Below are positions 1 to 8,211 of a DNA stretch of 64,000 bases, one piece after another. The notes under the pieces are model-generated. The model was given only the letters and a program-made list of their open reading frames with translations. It was not told where the DNA came from and did no database searches. This DNA is from DASPNM01 sp035626515 (GTDB lineage: Bacteria > Bacteroidota > Bacteroidia > Chitinophagales > Chitinophagaceae), in NCBI GenBank assembly GCA_035626515.1, contig DASPNM010000019.1, positions 62,001 to 126,000 on the forward strand, in the 5' to 3' direction. Each line of letters opens with the position of its first letter. Position 1 is the stretch's first letter. A program made the position numbers and the translations under genes.

Positions 1-40
1 ACGCGCTGGCTGATTAGGAAAACTCACGGACACGAGTTTT

Positions 41-77
41 AGTTAGTCGAGAGTCTGTAGTCGGTAGTCTATAGTCG
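41..77. repeat. AGTC-rich intergenic tract
   Basis: A run of imperfect repeats of the word AGTC (AGTCGAGAGTC, GTAGTCGGTAGTC, ATAGTCG). Similar tracts, in either orientation, lie at 1216-1256, 4218-4252, 26361-26390 and 26471-26497, always between genes. The rest of the first 285 bases holds no gene I can support, only this tract and the palindrome at 244-273. Confidence 0.6.
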
Positions 78-243
78 TAAAATACACACCCGGATTGTCA
101 TCCGGCCACCCGTCCAAACGAGGAGGCCAATAACTGTGGAATATTGTTGAATACCGTTATAGTTCATCTGCACGTACTGTCGTCTGCCGGGCCACAGCAC
201 AAATCTTACATCCCACATCTCATCTCGTTATCCCTTTCTCGCT

Positions 244-273
244 CCCTCCCCTTGGGGGAGGGTCGGGGTGGGG
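244..273 (-). repeat. GC-rich palindromic repeat, solo copy
   Basis: A 30-base element with an 8-base stem (CCCTCCCC / GGGGAGGG type) plus a G-rich arm, just downstream of the SDR gene. Its reverse complement matches the repeat unit at 2872-3003 at about 28 of 30 bases, so it belongs to the same family as the repeats that flank the DUF559 insert in uvrD. Confidence 0.75.
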
Positions 274-285
274 CCGCTCCACATC

Positions 286-1083
286 TCACACCGCTTCCAT
301 CTTCTTATAAATATTCGCGACCCATCTCGCCGGCAGGATCCGCAGAATGGCCGCCACCATTCCCGCCAGCGTGCCGGGAACGATCAGCATCCGGCCCCGA
401 AGAAGTTTCCGGATCGCGATTTCGCCCACCCGATGCGGCGGCACGGCCATTCGCATTCCCAACCAGCCGAGCTGCTTTTTGGTTTCTTCAACAATCTCCG
501 GTTTGGTGAATACCGGTCCGGGCGCCAGGCAACTCACGCTGATCCTGCGGTCGCGCAGTTGCTGGCGGAGCGCGAGGCTGAAAAAAAGTACGCCCGACTT
601 GGTGGCGGAATACAAGTTTTTGACGGGAATTGGAGCGAAGGCGGCCATGCTGGCGACATTGAGGATGTATGCAGGAAGATTTTTTTCCAGCAAAGGCAGC
701 AGGAGTTGTGTCATCGCCACGGGCATCCCCAGATTAAGCGCCGTCATGTAGCGTGTTTGGTCGAGGGGCTGGTCCAGGAAATCTTTGGCGCCCCCGACTC
801 CCGCCACATTGCAAACAATTTTCAACGAAAACTCGCGACCGGTACACCAGCTTGCAATTTCATGTTGCGATTTTTCGAGGCTTAGGTCGTACGAAAGAAT
901 TTCAACACGAACAGTGAACCGCTTTTGCAGGCTTTCCTGTGCTGTTGCAAGATCCTTCAGGTTGCGTGCAACCAGTATCAGGTGGTAGCCGCGTTTTGCC
1001 AGCGCTTCGGCGAGGGCAAAACCAATCCCCTTGCTTCCGCCTGCAACCAGGGCGTAATTACCGGTATTTTGCGCCTCGATCAT
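286..1083 (-). CDS. short-chain dehydrogenase/reductase (SDR)
   Basis: Probable NAD(P)(H)-dependent oxidoreductase of the classical SDR family, 265 residues, normal length. Visible motifs are the Rossmann glycine motif GGSKGIG at residues 15-21, CNVAG at 91-95, a catalytic Ser near 145, and the Tyr-x-x-x-Lys pair at Y158/K162 (YSATK). The C-terminal 40 residues are rich in hydrophobic and basic residues, as in SDRs that sit on membranes and act on fatty acyl or steroid-like substrates, but the substrate cannot be told from sequence. The gene stands alone, divergent from uvrD across 208 bases. ATG start at 1083, next to the Rossmann strand as expected. Confidence 0.9.
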   Translation of the reverse strand: MIEAQNTGNYALVAGGSKGIGFALAEALAKRGYHLILVARNLKDLATAQESLQKRFTVRVEILSYDLSLEKSQHEIASWCTGREFSLKIVCNVAGVGGAKDFLDQPLDQTRYMTALNLGMPVAMTQLLLPLLEKNLPAYILNVASMAAFAPIPVKNLYSATKSGVLFFSLALRQQLRDRRISVSCLAPGPVFTKPEIVEETKKQLGWLGMRMAVPPHRVGEIAIRKLLRGRMLIVPGTLAGMVAAILRILPARWVANIYKKMEAV

Positions 1084-1215
1084 GAATTTTTTTCAGAAAC
1101 AATTTTCAATCCAACGTCCATGGATAATTCGTGGAATGTTGTTGAAGGTTTGTTGAAGATTGTTGAAGAAGATCTGCAGCTGCTGGCCGGAGGCTTCCGT
1201 CTTTACCCGCTTTTC

Positions 1216-1256
1216 CGACTTTGCTGACTCCTCAGGACTTCTGACTTCCGACTTCT
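1216..1256. repeat. GACTTC/AGTC-type intergenic tract
   Basis: Repeats of GACTT, GACTC and GACTTC just before uvrD, the reverse complement of the AGTC tracts found elsewhere. Upstream, 1130-1170 holds a separate run of GTTGAAG words. No gene lies between 1084 and 1291. Confidence 0.55.
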
Positions 1257-1291
1257 TCAGTTCCGCCGTAATTTGCACCCGAGCTACACCT

Positions 1292-4219
1292 ATGACCGAC
1301 TACCTACAGGGCCTGAACGAACAGCAGCGCAAGGCGGTCCTGCACATCAACGGTCCCCTGATGATCGTCGCCGGTGCAGGCAGTGGAAAGACCCGGGTCC
1401 TGACTACCCGCATCGCCCACCTGATGGCCAATGGCGTGGATGCGTTCAACATCCTGGCGCTGACTTTTACCAATAAGGCGGCCCGCGAAATGAGGGAACG
1501 CGTGGAGCAGATCCTCGGCAACCACGAAGCGCGAAATTTGTACATCGGGACGTTTCACTCCGTCTTTGCCCGCATCCTGCGCGCTGAAGCGCACCGGCTT
1601 GGCTATCCGGCCGGCTTCACTATCTACGATACCGACGATTCCAAATCGGTGGTGAAGACCGTGATTAATGAACTGCAGCTTGACGACAAACATTACAAGC
1701 CGAACATAGTATTCAACCGCATTTCCGCAGCGAAGAATGCGCTCGTGGGACCGGAGGAATACAAGAACGACTGGGCGCTCCAGCAGGAGGACATGCGTGC
1801 CAACCGTCCCGCGATCGGGCAGATCTATGAGGCCTACGCGAAACGCTGCTTTCGGAACGGGGCGATGGATTTCGATGATCTCCTGTACCAGTTTTATCGG
1901 CTGCTGACCGGTTTTCCCGAGGCGCTCATCAAATACCAGCGCCGCTTCCGGTATATACTTATCGACGAATACCAGGACACCAATCCCGCACAATACGAGA
2001 TCATCAAGCTGCTCGGCGCCCAGCACGAGAATGTATGCGTAGTGGGTGACGATGCGCAAAGCATTTACAGCTTTCGCGGAGCGACCATACAGAACATTTT
2101 GCAGTTCCAGAAGGATTACGACGACGTGACCATCATTAAGCTGGAGCAGAATTACCGCAGCACGCAAAGCATCCTGAACATCGCCAACGAAGTGATCAGG
2201 AACAACAAAGGGCAGATCCCAAAAGTGCTTTGGACCGAAAATGCAGCGGGGGAGAAGATACGCGTGGTGCGAACCATGACGGATAACGACGAGGGGAAGT
2301 TCGTCGCCGACGCAATCCAGGAGCAGAAGCTGAGAAACCATTACAACAACAGGGATTTTGCAATTCTGTATCGCACAAATGCCCAGAGCCGCGCTTTTGA
2401 AGAGGCGTTGCGACGGATGGGAATTCCGTATGTGATCTATGGCGGCATCAGCTTTTACCAGCGAAAGGAAATCAAGGATTTCCTGGCCTACCTGCGCGTG
2501 ACCGTGAATCCAAGGGACGAGGAATCATTGAAGCGCATCATTAACTACCCGGCCCGGGGAATTGGGAAGACCACGCTGGACAAAGTAGTGCTCTACGCCA
2601 ATGAACGCGACGTTTCGATGTGGGAAATCCTCGAAAGGGCCCGCGAATTCGGTTTCCGGGCCGGCACGCTGGACGCGATCGAAAATTTCGTCGTGATGAT
2701 CCGGAGCTTCCAGAGCATGCTGAAAAAAAGCAATGCCTACGATCTCGCACATCACGTGGGGAAGCAGACGAATATCGTAAAGGAGCTGTTCAACGACAAA
2801 AGCACCGAGGGACTGTCGCGGTATGAGAATGTGCAGGAGTTACTTAACTCAATCAAAGAATGGGTAGACACAAGCCCCTCCCCGGCCCTCCCCCAAGGGG
2901 AGGGAAGCCCCTCCCCGGCCCTCCCCCAAGGGGAGGGAAGCCCCTCCCCGGCCCTCCCCCAAGGGGAGGGAAGCCCCTCCCCGGCCCTCCCCCAAGGGGA
3001 GGGAGATAATGAATTAGGGGAGTTAGGGTATATGACAGCTGATCCGGCGGTGTATCACTTATTGAAAGAATTCAAAGAGTGGAACATAAAGAATACGACC
3101 CATGCTGAATCGATATTATGGCAGGAATTGCGGGCAAGGCAGTTAGGCAATTACAAATTCAGGCGACAACACATCATCCTAAATTATATCGCGGATTTTG
3201 TTTGTTTGGAAAAACACCTGATTGTCGAGGTGGATGGTAAAATACATCAGCTTCGGGAAAATGCAGATTCAGACGAAATGCGAACGCAGCGCCTTAATGA
3301 GATTGGTTTTGAAGTTTTGAGATTCAGCAATGAGGATATTTTAAATGATTTGCCCGCCGTATTGGAAAGAATCGACAAAACATTGCGGGCCCAACCCGAT
3401 AAGCCACTATGGTTCCAAAAAAAGTCTTCCTCCCCCTCCTTGGGAGGGGGACGGGGGGAGGCCGGAGGGGCTCGGGAGGAGGCCGGTCTCGCGGCGTATT
3501 TGCAAGAGATAACTCTACTAACCGACGTAGACGAAAAAGATCCGAATGCCGATATGGTGCGGGTGATGACCGTGCATGCCGCAAAAGGTCTGGAGTTCGA
3601 GTGTGTATTTGTCTGCGGCCTCGAGGAGCTGTTGTTTCCAAACGGAATGAGCGTGAACACACGTGAGGAGCTGGAAGAAGAGCGTCGCCTGTTTTATGTA
3701 GCAATTACCCGCGCGAAAAATAAGCTGTGGCTTACGTACGCCAATACGCGTTACCGCTTCGGCCAGCTGGTGCAGAACGATCCCAGTCGCTTCATTGACG
3801 AAATGCCGGAGGAGTATCTCGACCGCAGCTTTGCCGGCGGAGGATCAAAGAATCAGACCGGTTGGTCGCAGCGTTCCGCTTTCGACCGGCTGCGCACCTG
3901 GTTTTCCCCCGGCGATGGCGAATCAGGCCGCGCGCGCGAAGAGGGCGGCACCTATTACCGGGAAAAGTCCGAGGGAGCCAAACCTTCTTACCTCGGTCCC
4001 AAGCCGACGGGGAAAGAACATATTCCTTCGGCGGATTTCATACCGAGCGATGTGTCGAACTTACAGGTAGGGCAGCGTGTGGAACATCAGAAGTTCGGGT
4101 ACGGGGAGGTGATGAAAATAGAAGGGTCAGCTCACAACCCGATCGCCAGCATTCACTTTGAGCTGAATGGCGACAAGAAAATTATGCTGAACTACGCGAG
4201 GCTGAGGATTGTGGAATAG
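1292..4219 (+). CDS. UvrD/PcrA superfamily 1A DNA helicase with inserted DUF559 domain
   Basis: ATP-dependent 3'-5' helicase for repair and replication-conflict processing. From the ATG at 1292 the protein has 975 residues, against about 750-790 for the family. The Q-motif region (LNEQQRKAV) is at residues 8-16, Walker A GAGSGKT at 28-34, then DEYQDTNP (motif II), GDDAQSIYSFRGA (III), the QNYRST region (IV), TVHAAKGLEF (V) and EEERRLFYVAITRAK (VI). Between the 2B region (ending EWVDT) and the 2A motif V region lies an extra stretch at about residues 527-732: four 11-residue repeats, a complete DUF559 nuclease-like domain and a Gly/Arg-rich tail. Removing it leaves about 770 residues, a normal UvrD. 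All helicase motifs are intact and the frame is kept. The in-frame open start upstream at 1160 lies in repeat sequence and is not favoured. Confidence 0.95.
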   Translation: MTDYLQGLNEQQRKAVLHINGPLMIVAGAGSGKTRVLTTRIAHLMANGVDAFNILALTFTNKAAREMRERVEQILGNHEARNLYIGTFHSVFARILRAEAHRLGYPAGFTIYDTDDSKSVVKTVINELQLDDKHYKPNIVFNRISAAKNALVGPEEYKNDWALQQEDMRANRPAIGQIYEAYAKRCFRNGAMDFDDLLYQFYRLLTGFPEALIKYQRRFRYILIDEYQDTNPAQYEIIKLLGAQHENVCVVGDDAQSIYSFRGATIQNILQFQKDYDDVTIIKLEQNYRSTQSILNIANEVIRNNKGQIPKVLWTENAAGEKIRVVRTMTDNDEGKFVADAIQEQKLRNHYNNRDFAILYRTNAQSRAFEEALRRMGIPYVIYGGISFYQRKEIKDFLAYLRVTVNPRDEESLKRIINYPARGIGKTTLDKVVLYANERDVSMWEILERAREFGFRAGTLDAIENFVVMIRSFQSMLKKSNAYDLAHHVGKQTNIVKELFNDKSTEGLSRYENVQELLNSIKEWVDTSPSPALPQGEGSPSPALPQGEGSPSPALPQGEGSPSPALPQGEGDNELGELGYMTADPAVYHLLKEFKEWNIKNTTHAESILWQELRARQLGNYKFRRQHIILNYIADFVCLEKHLIVEVDGKIHQLRENADSDEMRTQRLNEIGFEVLRFSNEDILNDLPAVLERIDKTLRAQPDKPLWFQKKSSSPSLGGGRGEAGGAREEAGLAAYLQEITLLTDVDEKDPNADMVRVMTVHAAKGLEFECVFVCGLEELLFPNGMSVNTREELEEERRLFYVAITRAKNKLWLTYANTRYRFGQLVQNDPSRFIDEMPEEYLDRSFAGGGSKNQTGWSQRSAFDRLRTWFSPGDGESGRAREEGGTYYREKSEGAKPSYLGPKPTGKEHIPSADFIPSDVSNLQVGQRVEHQKFGYGEVMKIEGSAHNPIASIHFELNGDKKIMLNYARLRIVE
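2872..3003 (+). repeat. four exact tandem 33-base repeats
   Basis: Units at 2872-2904, 2905-2937, 2938-2970 and 2971-3003 are identical. Each is 11 codons and reads as Ser-Pro-Ser-Pro-Ala-Leu-Pro-Gln-Gly-Glu-Gly, so copy-number change would keep the uvrD frame. Each unit carries an 8-base-stem hairpin. Confidence 0.95.
3432..3463 (+). repeat. inverted partner of the GC-rich repeat
   Basis: CCCCCTCC-TTGG-GAGGGGG hairpin followed by an ACGGGGGGAGGCC arm. Read on the other strand it resembles the 2872-3003 unit, so the DUF559 frame is bounded by inverted copies. The same hairpin-plus-arm layout recurs at 5934-5963. Confidence 0.7.
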
Positions 4220-4252
4220 TCGGGAGTCGGTAGTCCTTATTCTGCAGTCGGG
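4218..4252. repeat. AGTC tract after uvrD
   Basis: Imperfect repeats AGTCGGGAGTCGGTAGTC and CAGTCGGG begin at the uvrD stop codon and end 20 bases before the stop of the convergent gene at 4273. No terminator hairpin is obvious. Confidence 0.55.
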
Positions 4253-4272
4253 CGGAAGTGGCAAGTCAGCAT

Positions 4273-5301
4273 TCACTTTGGAGCAATACTCAGCTCGAGC
4301 ATGTATTCATTGGATTTCCCTTCCACAGGCCAGTAGCTGATTCGTATTTTCGGATAGCCGGACTGCGGGCTGGAGAAAGGTACCGGGTGAAATTCCACCA
4401 CGCCTCCATCCTCATCGCGAAAGATTTCAAAGTAATAATTGGCAGGCAGCGCGGATTTCACTTTCAGGACGAGACTGTCGGTGGCCTGGTAAAAAGCCTC
4501 TTCGGTGCCACGAAATGTTTTGCTGTGGTACATGATCCGGTTCAGTTTCCTGTCCGCCGTCCACTCCCGGATCTGGCTGGAAAATCCTTTTAATCTCAGC
4601 TTGCTGTCATAAACGGTCGCCCGCCCGTCTGTCCGCTTGTTCGTGCGGATGGCTGTCCATGCGGGATCGTTTCCAAATGCAGCCTGGCTGATGAGCTGTT
4701 TCATTTCCGGGTCCGCGATCTTTTCACCGCGCGACGTAAAATAGCCCACCTGCGCGCTGGGTTTAATTAGCAGCAGGACGTCGAAGCTGTCGCGCACTTC
4801 CATTTTCCGTTTTTGTATGTCGAGGTCGCCGGCTTCTGTTGTCTCCACGGTTTCCTCGTCTTCGGGCCGCGAAGTTTTTGCAAAGCTGATCGAGCTGCCA
4901 TCGTTCGTGAACAGGTTGGAGTCGGCGAAGTGGAAGACCTCATCGAACGGGTCCCTTGAGAGCGGCACAAACTTCACGGTCGCTTTGTAATAGCCGGCCA
5001 CATGCGCCAGTGCCTGCTTCAGCTCGCGGTAGAGCGCCAGCATCCGGCTGCTGTCCGGTCCGCGGTAGATCGCGCCATAGACATGGTTGTCGGAGATATA
5101 GCATTCCCTGGCGCCGGGCAGCACGATTCGCGGCACCGAGTTCTCCGGCCAGCTGGCGTCTTTCAACGAATCAAAACCGCTTGCCCGCTGCTGGAAAATG
5201 TTGATGAAGGCTGCAGCAAATTTCTCTTTGTCTCCGATGGACTGTGCAGCAGTGGATACTGCAACGGCGGAAAGGGTAAGGAACAACAGGATTTTTTTCA
5301 T
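4273..5301 (-). CDS. secreted protein of unknown function
   Basis: 342 residues from the ATG at 5301. An upstream in-frame extension exists, but this ATG begins a clear Sec signal peptide: a Lys-Lys n-region, a hydrophobic core ILLFLTLSAVAVS, then TAAQS as the likely cleavage site. The mature part is a mixed alpha/beta soluble protein of no family I recognise; its charged middle (PEDEETVETTE) may be a loop. No lipobox, no membrane segment and no catalytic motif. It is divergent from the nuclease gene at 5423 across 121 bases. Periplasmic or extracellular location is inferred from the signal peptide. Confidence 0.75.
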   Translation of the reverse strand: MKKILLFLTLSAVAVSTAAQSIGDKEKFAAAFINIFQQRASGFDSLKDASWPENSVPRIVLPGARECYISDNHVYGAIYRGPDSSRMLALYRELKQALAHVAGYYKATVKFVPLSRDPFDEVFHFADSNLFTNDGSSISFAKTSRPEDEETVETTEAGDLDIQKRKMEVRDSFDVLLLIKPSAQVGYFTSRGEKIADPEMKQLISQAAFGNDPAWTAIRTNKRTDGRATVYDSKLRLKGFSSQIREWTADRKLNRIMYHSKTFRGTEEAFYQATDSLVLKVKSALPANYYFEIFRDEDGGVVEFHPVPFSSPQSGYPKIRISYWPVEGKSNEYMLELSIAPK

Positions 5302-5422
5302 GTGGTCTGGTGGCGCGAGGGACAAATTTAGGAGATTGCTGTTTACCTTTCCTGTTGAACGGTCCGCGCTCTCGTGGCGATCAGAAATCGCAGGATGCGC
5401 GGCTTTCCATTCACCCGATTCA

Positions 5423-5926
5423 ATGTCCACCCGACCCGGTTTCTTCTGCATCTTCTTCTTGTTCGCTGTCCTGTTCGCCTGCAGGGATGGTGAGAGGAAC
5501 AGGCCGCACGGGATTTCCTCCGGGAAAGTAGTTAAGGTGGTGGACGGTGACACCTACGATCTCCTCACTCCGAACAGCCGCCGGATAAGAATTCGCATTC
5601 AAGGAATTGACGCCCCGGAGCGGGGACAGCCCTATTACAAGATTTCCCGGGATTTTTTGCGGCAGCTCTGCCTGCAAAAGGACGTTCGGATCCGCGTGGT
5701 GGATAAGGACCGTTACGGCCGGACGGTTGCAGAAACTTTTCTCGGCGACTCTTCGGTCGCGCAGCAAATGGTTCGAAACGGTTTTGCCTGGCACTACCGG
5801 AAATACAGCAATGATCGCACGCTGAGCAGGCTGGAGTCGGAAGCGCGCACCGCCCGGCGGGGCCTTTGGTCACAGCCAAATCCGGTCCCGCCCTGGGAGG
5901 TGAAGGGGAGGAGGGTGCGACAGTAA
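5423..5926 (+). CDS. thermonuclease (SNase-like) lipoprotein
   Basis: Staphylococcal-nuclease-fold, Ca2+-dependent endonuclease, 167 residues from the ATG at 5423. The N-terminus is hydrophobic and ends in a lipobox, LFAC (Cys20), so the enzyme is probably anchored to the outer or inner membrane. The fold signature follows: VVDGDT at about 39-44 (metal-binding Asp), RIQGIDAPER at 58-67 (catalytic Arg and Glu region), and KDRYGRTVAE at 95-104 (second catalytic Arg). The C-terminus ends in GLWSQPNPVPPW plus a short Arg-rich tail that falls in a repeat (see 5888-5984), so the last dozen residues may be repeat-derived. Probable role: nucleic-acid scavenging outside the cytoplasm. Confidence 0.88.
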   Translation: MSTRPGFFCIFFLFAVLFACRDGERNRPHGISSGKVVKVVDGDTYDLLTPNSRRIRIRIQGIDAPERGQPYYKISRDFLRQLCLQKDVRIRVVDKDRYGRTVAETFLGDSSVAQQMVRNGFAWHYRKYSNDRTLSRLESEARTARRGLWSQPNPVPPWEVKGRRVRQ

Positions 5927-5984
5927 ATCATCACCCCTCCCGGGGAGGAGGCGGGGGGAGGCCCACCGCCCTGGGAGGTGAAGG
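5888..5984. repeat. 19-base direct repeat around a GC-rich palindrome
   Basis: CCGCCCTGGGAGGTGAAGG occurs at 5888-5906, inside the 3' end of the nuclease gene, and again at 5966-5984. Between them, at 5934-5963, is a CCCCTCC/CGGGGAGG hairpin followed by GCGGGGGGAGGCCC, the same layout as the right-hand repeat of the uvrD insert. This looks like a repeat insertion bounded by, or duplicating, a 19-base sequence. Confidence 0.65.
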
Positions 5985-6003
5985 TTAGGAATTAGAATTT
6001 CTC

Positions 6004-8169
6004 TCACTCCCCATCCGGTATATAAATAGTAAACGTCGCGCCGCGGCCGGGCTCGCCGCTGGCGGTAATGAAGCCGCCGTGATTCTCCACGATCTTCTTG
6101 CAGATCGAAAGGCCAATGCCCGTTCCCTCGTAATCACTCCCCTTGTGCAACCGTTGAAACAGATCGAAGATCTTTTCGGTGTACTGCCGGTCAAACCCGA
6201 TACCATTGTCAGCAAAGCGAAGACTGTAATACCGCTTCGCTGCCACGGTCTCCGGCAATCCCTCCACCGACTCCGGCGCGGCAGCAGTGATCACAATATG
6301 CGGGGGCACCTGGGGCCGCGAAAACTTCAGGGAGTTGCTCAGGATGTTGGTGAATAATTGCTCAAACTGAAACGGTATCACCTTCAGCTCGGGCAACAGG
6401 CCGCGCTCGATCTGCGCATTCTTTTCCGCAATTACATCGCCCAGCTCGCTCATCACTTTTTCGAGCACCTGGTTCAGGTCCGTTCGCTGGAAATGCTCCG
6501 GAGAACCCGTGGTGCGCGAATACGCCAGCAAATCGTTGATCAGCTGCTGCATGCGCTCGGCCGATAGCAGTATCCGCCTCAAATAGTCACGGCTCACATC
6601 CGATAAACCATCGGCTTCTCGTTCCGCGATCAGGCCTAAAAAGGTTCGGATCTTGCGCAAAGGCTCCTGCAAATCGTGGCTGGCCACAAAACTGAACGAC
6701 TCCAGTTCCCGGTTTTTCTGCTCCAGCTGGTTGTTGTACCGCATCAGGTCATCCGCCAGCTGCTTGATTTCCTGCTCCGCCTGCTTAATTTCCGTCACAT
6801 CCTGCGCAGTGCCGGCCATCTTCACCGGTTCGTTTTTTTCATTAACAAGCACCCGGCCGCGCCCGTGCAAAATGCGCACTTGCCCGTCCGGTCGCACGAT
6901 CCGGTGATAAAAACTGTACGGCTGATGGGTCATCAGTGCGTCCCGAATAATCGCGTGGATCTGCTCCCGCTCGTCGGGATGAATATAACCGAGGAATGCT
7001 TCATAGCTCGCCTCAAACACTTGCGGCGTCACTCCGAAAATGCGGTAGATCTCATCCGACCAGCTAATACGGTTGGTGACAATGTCCCAATCCCAGTTTC
7101 CGATGTGTGCAAGCCGCTGAGCTTCCGCAAACTGGCTGTTCAAAACTTCCAGCTTGTATGACGTATCGCGCAATTGTTCGGTGCGGCTGGCCACTCTTTG
7201 CTCCAGTTCGTCGCCAATAGTACGGAGTGCCGCCTCAGACCGTTTTTGTTCGTTTACAGATGCGTTCAGCGTCATCGTTGTGATCACAACAATGCATACA
7301 AACGACTGCAGAATGAGGAGCGAATCGTTCAGCGCAGTCGGCGTTCCATCTCTGGGTGAAAACGGACCACCGCCGTTTAACGTCCCGAGGACCGCCACCA
7401 GGGAACAAAGAAAGATCGCCGTGACGGTTTCCCACTGACCGAACCGGAGCGCGGCCCATACCAGGAAAGGAAGGATCCAGAAGGCCCAGCGAAATACGAA
7501 AAATGAAAAATTCCAGGCATTAAATACGATGCCTGTTGCAAACACGATCAGGACAAAAAGCGCTATACTCTCCATCCTGAGTTTGGGTGCGAGTTCCGGG
7601 TTGGGGCTGAGTGAGAAAAAAGAATTTCTCCAGGTTAGTATCAATGGCGTTACGAGAAGTACACCGGACACGTCGCCGAGCCACCAGGTCAGCCAGGCTG
7701 TTGCGTACTGGTCCGGCGTGATGATTTCGCCAAAAAAAATCGCGCTCGTCCCTACGAGGCTGCTCACGACGCTCATGGTCGCGGCGACCAGCAGAAATCG
7801 AAAAATATGTCCGGGCTTGCGGAAATAATTGTTATCTGTTACGTCGGGTAGCAGCCTGCGCAGGAGGTAAACCCCGCTCACTGCTTCCCCGGCGTTCCCC
7901 AGGCCGATCAACGAGGAAACCCAAAGACTTGTAGCGAGCGATGCAGCTTCGTTGATCTGGAACACTACAGCGTTGACGGTGAATGCCCCCAAAAAAATTG
8001 CCGGTGTAATGCGGTACCCAAGTAACAGCAGCACGGCAAATGCGTAACCGGAAGGCGGCCACAACGGGGTTGCATTCGAGCTTTCGAACGACAGAAAAAG
8101 GCTCACGCGCGCCAGCAGGAAATAGCCGGCTGCGACCGCAAAAATTGTAATCAGCGTGCGCCAAAACAT
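6004..8169 (-). CDS. MASE1-PAS sensor histidine kinase
   Basis: Membrane-bound sensor kinase, 721 residues. Residues 1-310 are a MASE1 domain: about eight hydrophobic segments with the typical PLWPPSGYAFA start. A coiled stretch (about 310-345) leads to one PAS domain (about 350-460; WSDEIYRIFG, HPDERE) with a PAC tail. Then comes a HisKA domain whose phospho-acceptor lies in SHDLQEPLRKI, the phytochrome-like subtype, and a HATPase domain with N, G1 (DNGIGFD), F and G2 (GTGIGLS) boxes. The ligand is unknown. It lies 42 bases downstream of a receiver-only regulator on the same strand, so the pair is probably one operon and phosphorelay. Confidence 0.93.
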   Translation of the reverse strand: MFWRTLITIFAVAAGYFLLARVSLFLSFESSNATPLWPPSGYAFAVLLLLGYRITPAIFLGAFTVNAVVFQINEAASLATSLWVSSLIGLGNAGEAVSGVYLLRRLLPDVTDNNYFRKPGHIFRFLLVAATMSVVSSLVGTSAIFFGEIITPDQYATAWLTWWLGDVSGVLLVTPLILTWRNSFFSLSPNPELAPKLRMESIALFVLIVFATGIVFNAWNFSFFVFRWAFWILPFLVWAALRFGQWETVTAIFLCSLVAVLGTLNGGGPFSPRDGTPTALNDSLLILQSFVCIVVITTMTLNASVNEQKRSEAALRTIGDELEQRVASRTEQLRDTSYKLEVLNSQFAEAQRLAHIGNWDWDIVTNRISWSDEIYRIFGVTPQVFEASYEAFLGYIHPDEREQIHAIIRDALMTHQPYSFYHRIVRPDGQVRILHGRGRVLVNEKNEPVKMAGTAQDVTEIKQAEQEIKQLADDLMRYNNQLEQKNRELESFSFVASHDLQEPLRKIRTFLGLIAEREADGLSDVSRDYLRRILLSAERMQQLINDLLAYSRTTGSPEHFQRTDLNQVLEKVMSELGDVIAEKNAQIERGLLPELKVIPFQFEQLFTNILSNSLKFSRPQVPPHIVITAAAPESVEGLPETVAAKRYYSLRFADNGIGFDRQYTEKIFDLFQRLHKGSDYEGTGIGLSICKKIVENHGGFITASGEPGRGATFTIYIPDGE

Positions 8170-8211
8170 TGCGTCGAAAATTTTGGTTTGCTCGTTAAGT
8201 CATCTCAATTG

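Larger units (their letters stand above)
2872..3487 (+). mobile_element. DUF559 endonuclease cassette inserted in uvrD
   Basis: Left side: four exact 33-base tandem units (2872-3003), each holding a CCCTCCCC-CAA-GGGGAGGG hairpin. Centre: a reading frame that could stand alone from the ATG at 3032, encoding a DUF559 (PD-(D/E)XK-like) domain at about 3104-3391, with FRRQ, the IADF aspartate, and VEVDG followed by H, the expected catalytic and core residues. Right side: a related GC-rich hairpin in opposite orientation (3432-3463). The whole block is read in frame as part of the helicase. Known: DUF559 proteins are small Vsr-like nucleases, often solitary. Inference: the nuclease and its repeats moved as a unit into the variable loop between helicase subdomains. 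No intein splice residues are visible. Confidence 0.7.

Noticed and set aside
144..509. Small protein genes in the first 500 bases (plus strand)
   Set aside because: They overlap the SDR gene 3' end and a GC-rich palindrome, and their translations are low-complexity.
1304..2341. 345-codon open frame antisense to uvrD
   Set aside because: Shadow of a GC-rich coding strand; no recognisable domain, and uvrD on the other strand is certain.
2872..3003. CRISPR array
   Set aside because: The 33-base units are directly adjacent with no spacers and are read as protein.
2872..3487. Intein in UvrD
   Set aside because: No Cys or Ser at the left border followed by intein blocks, no C-terminal His-Asn with Cys/Ser/Thr; the insert is a DUF559 fold with repeats instead.
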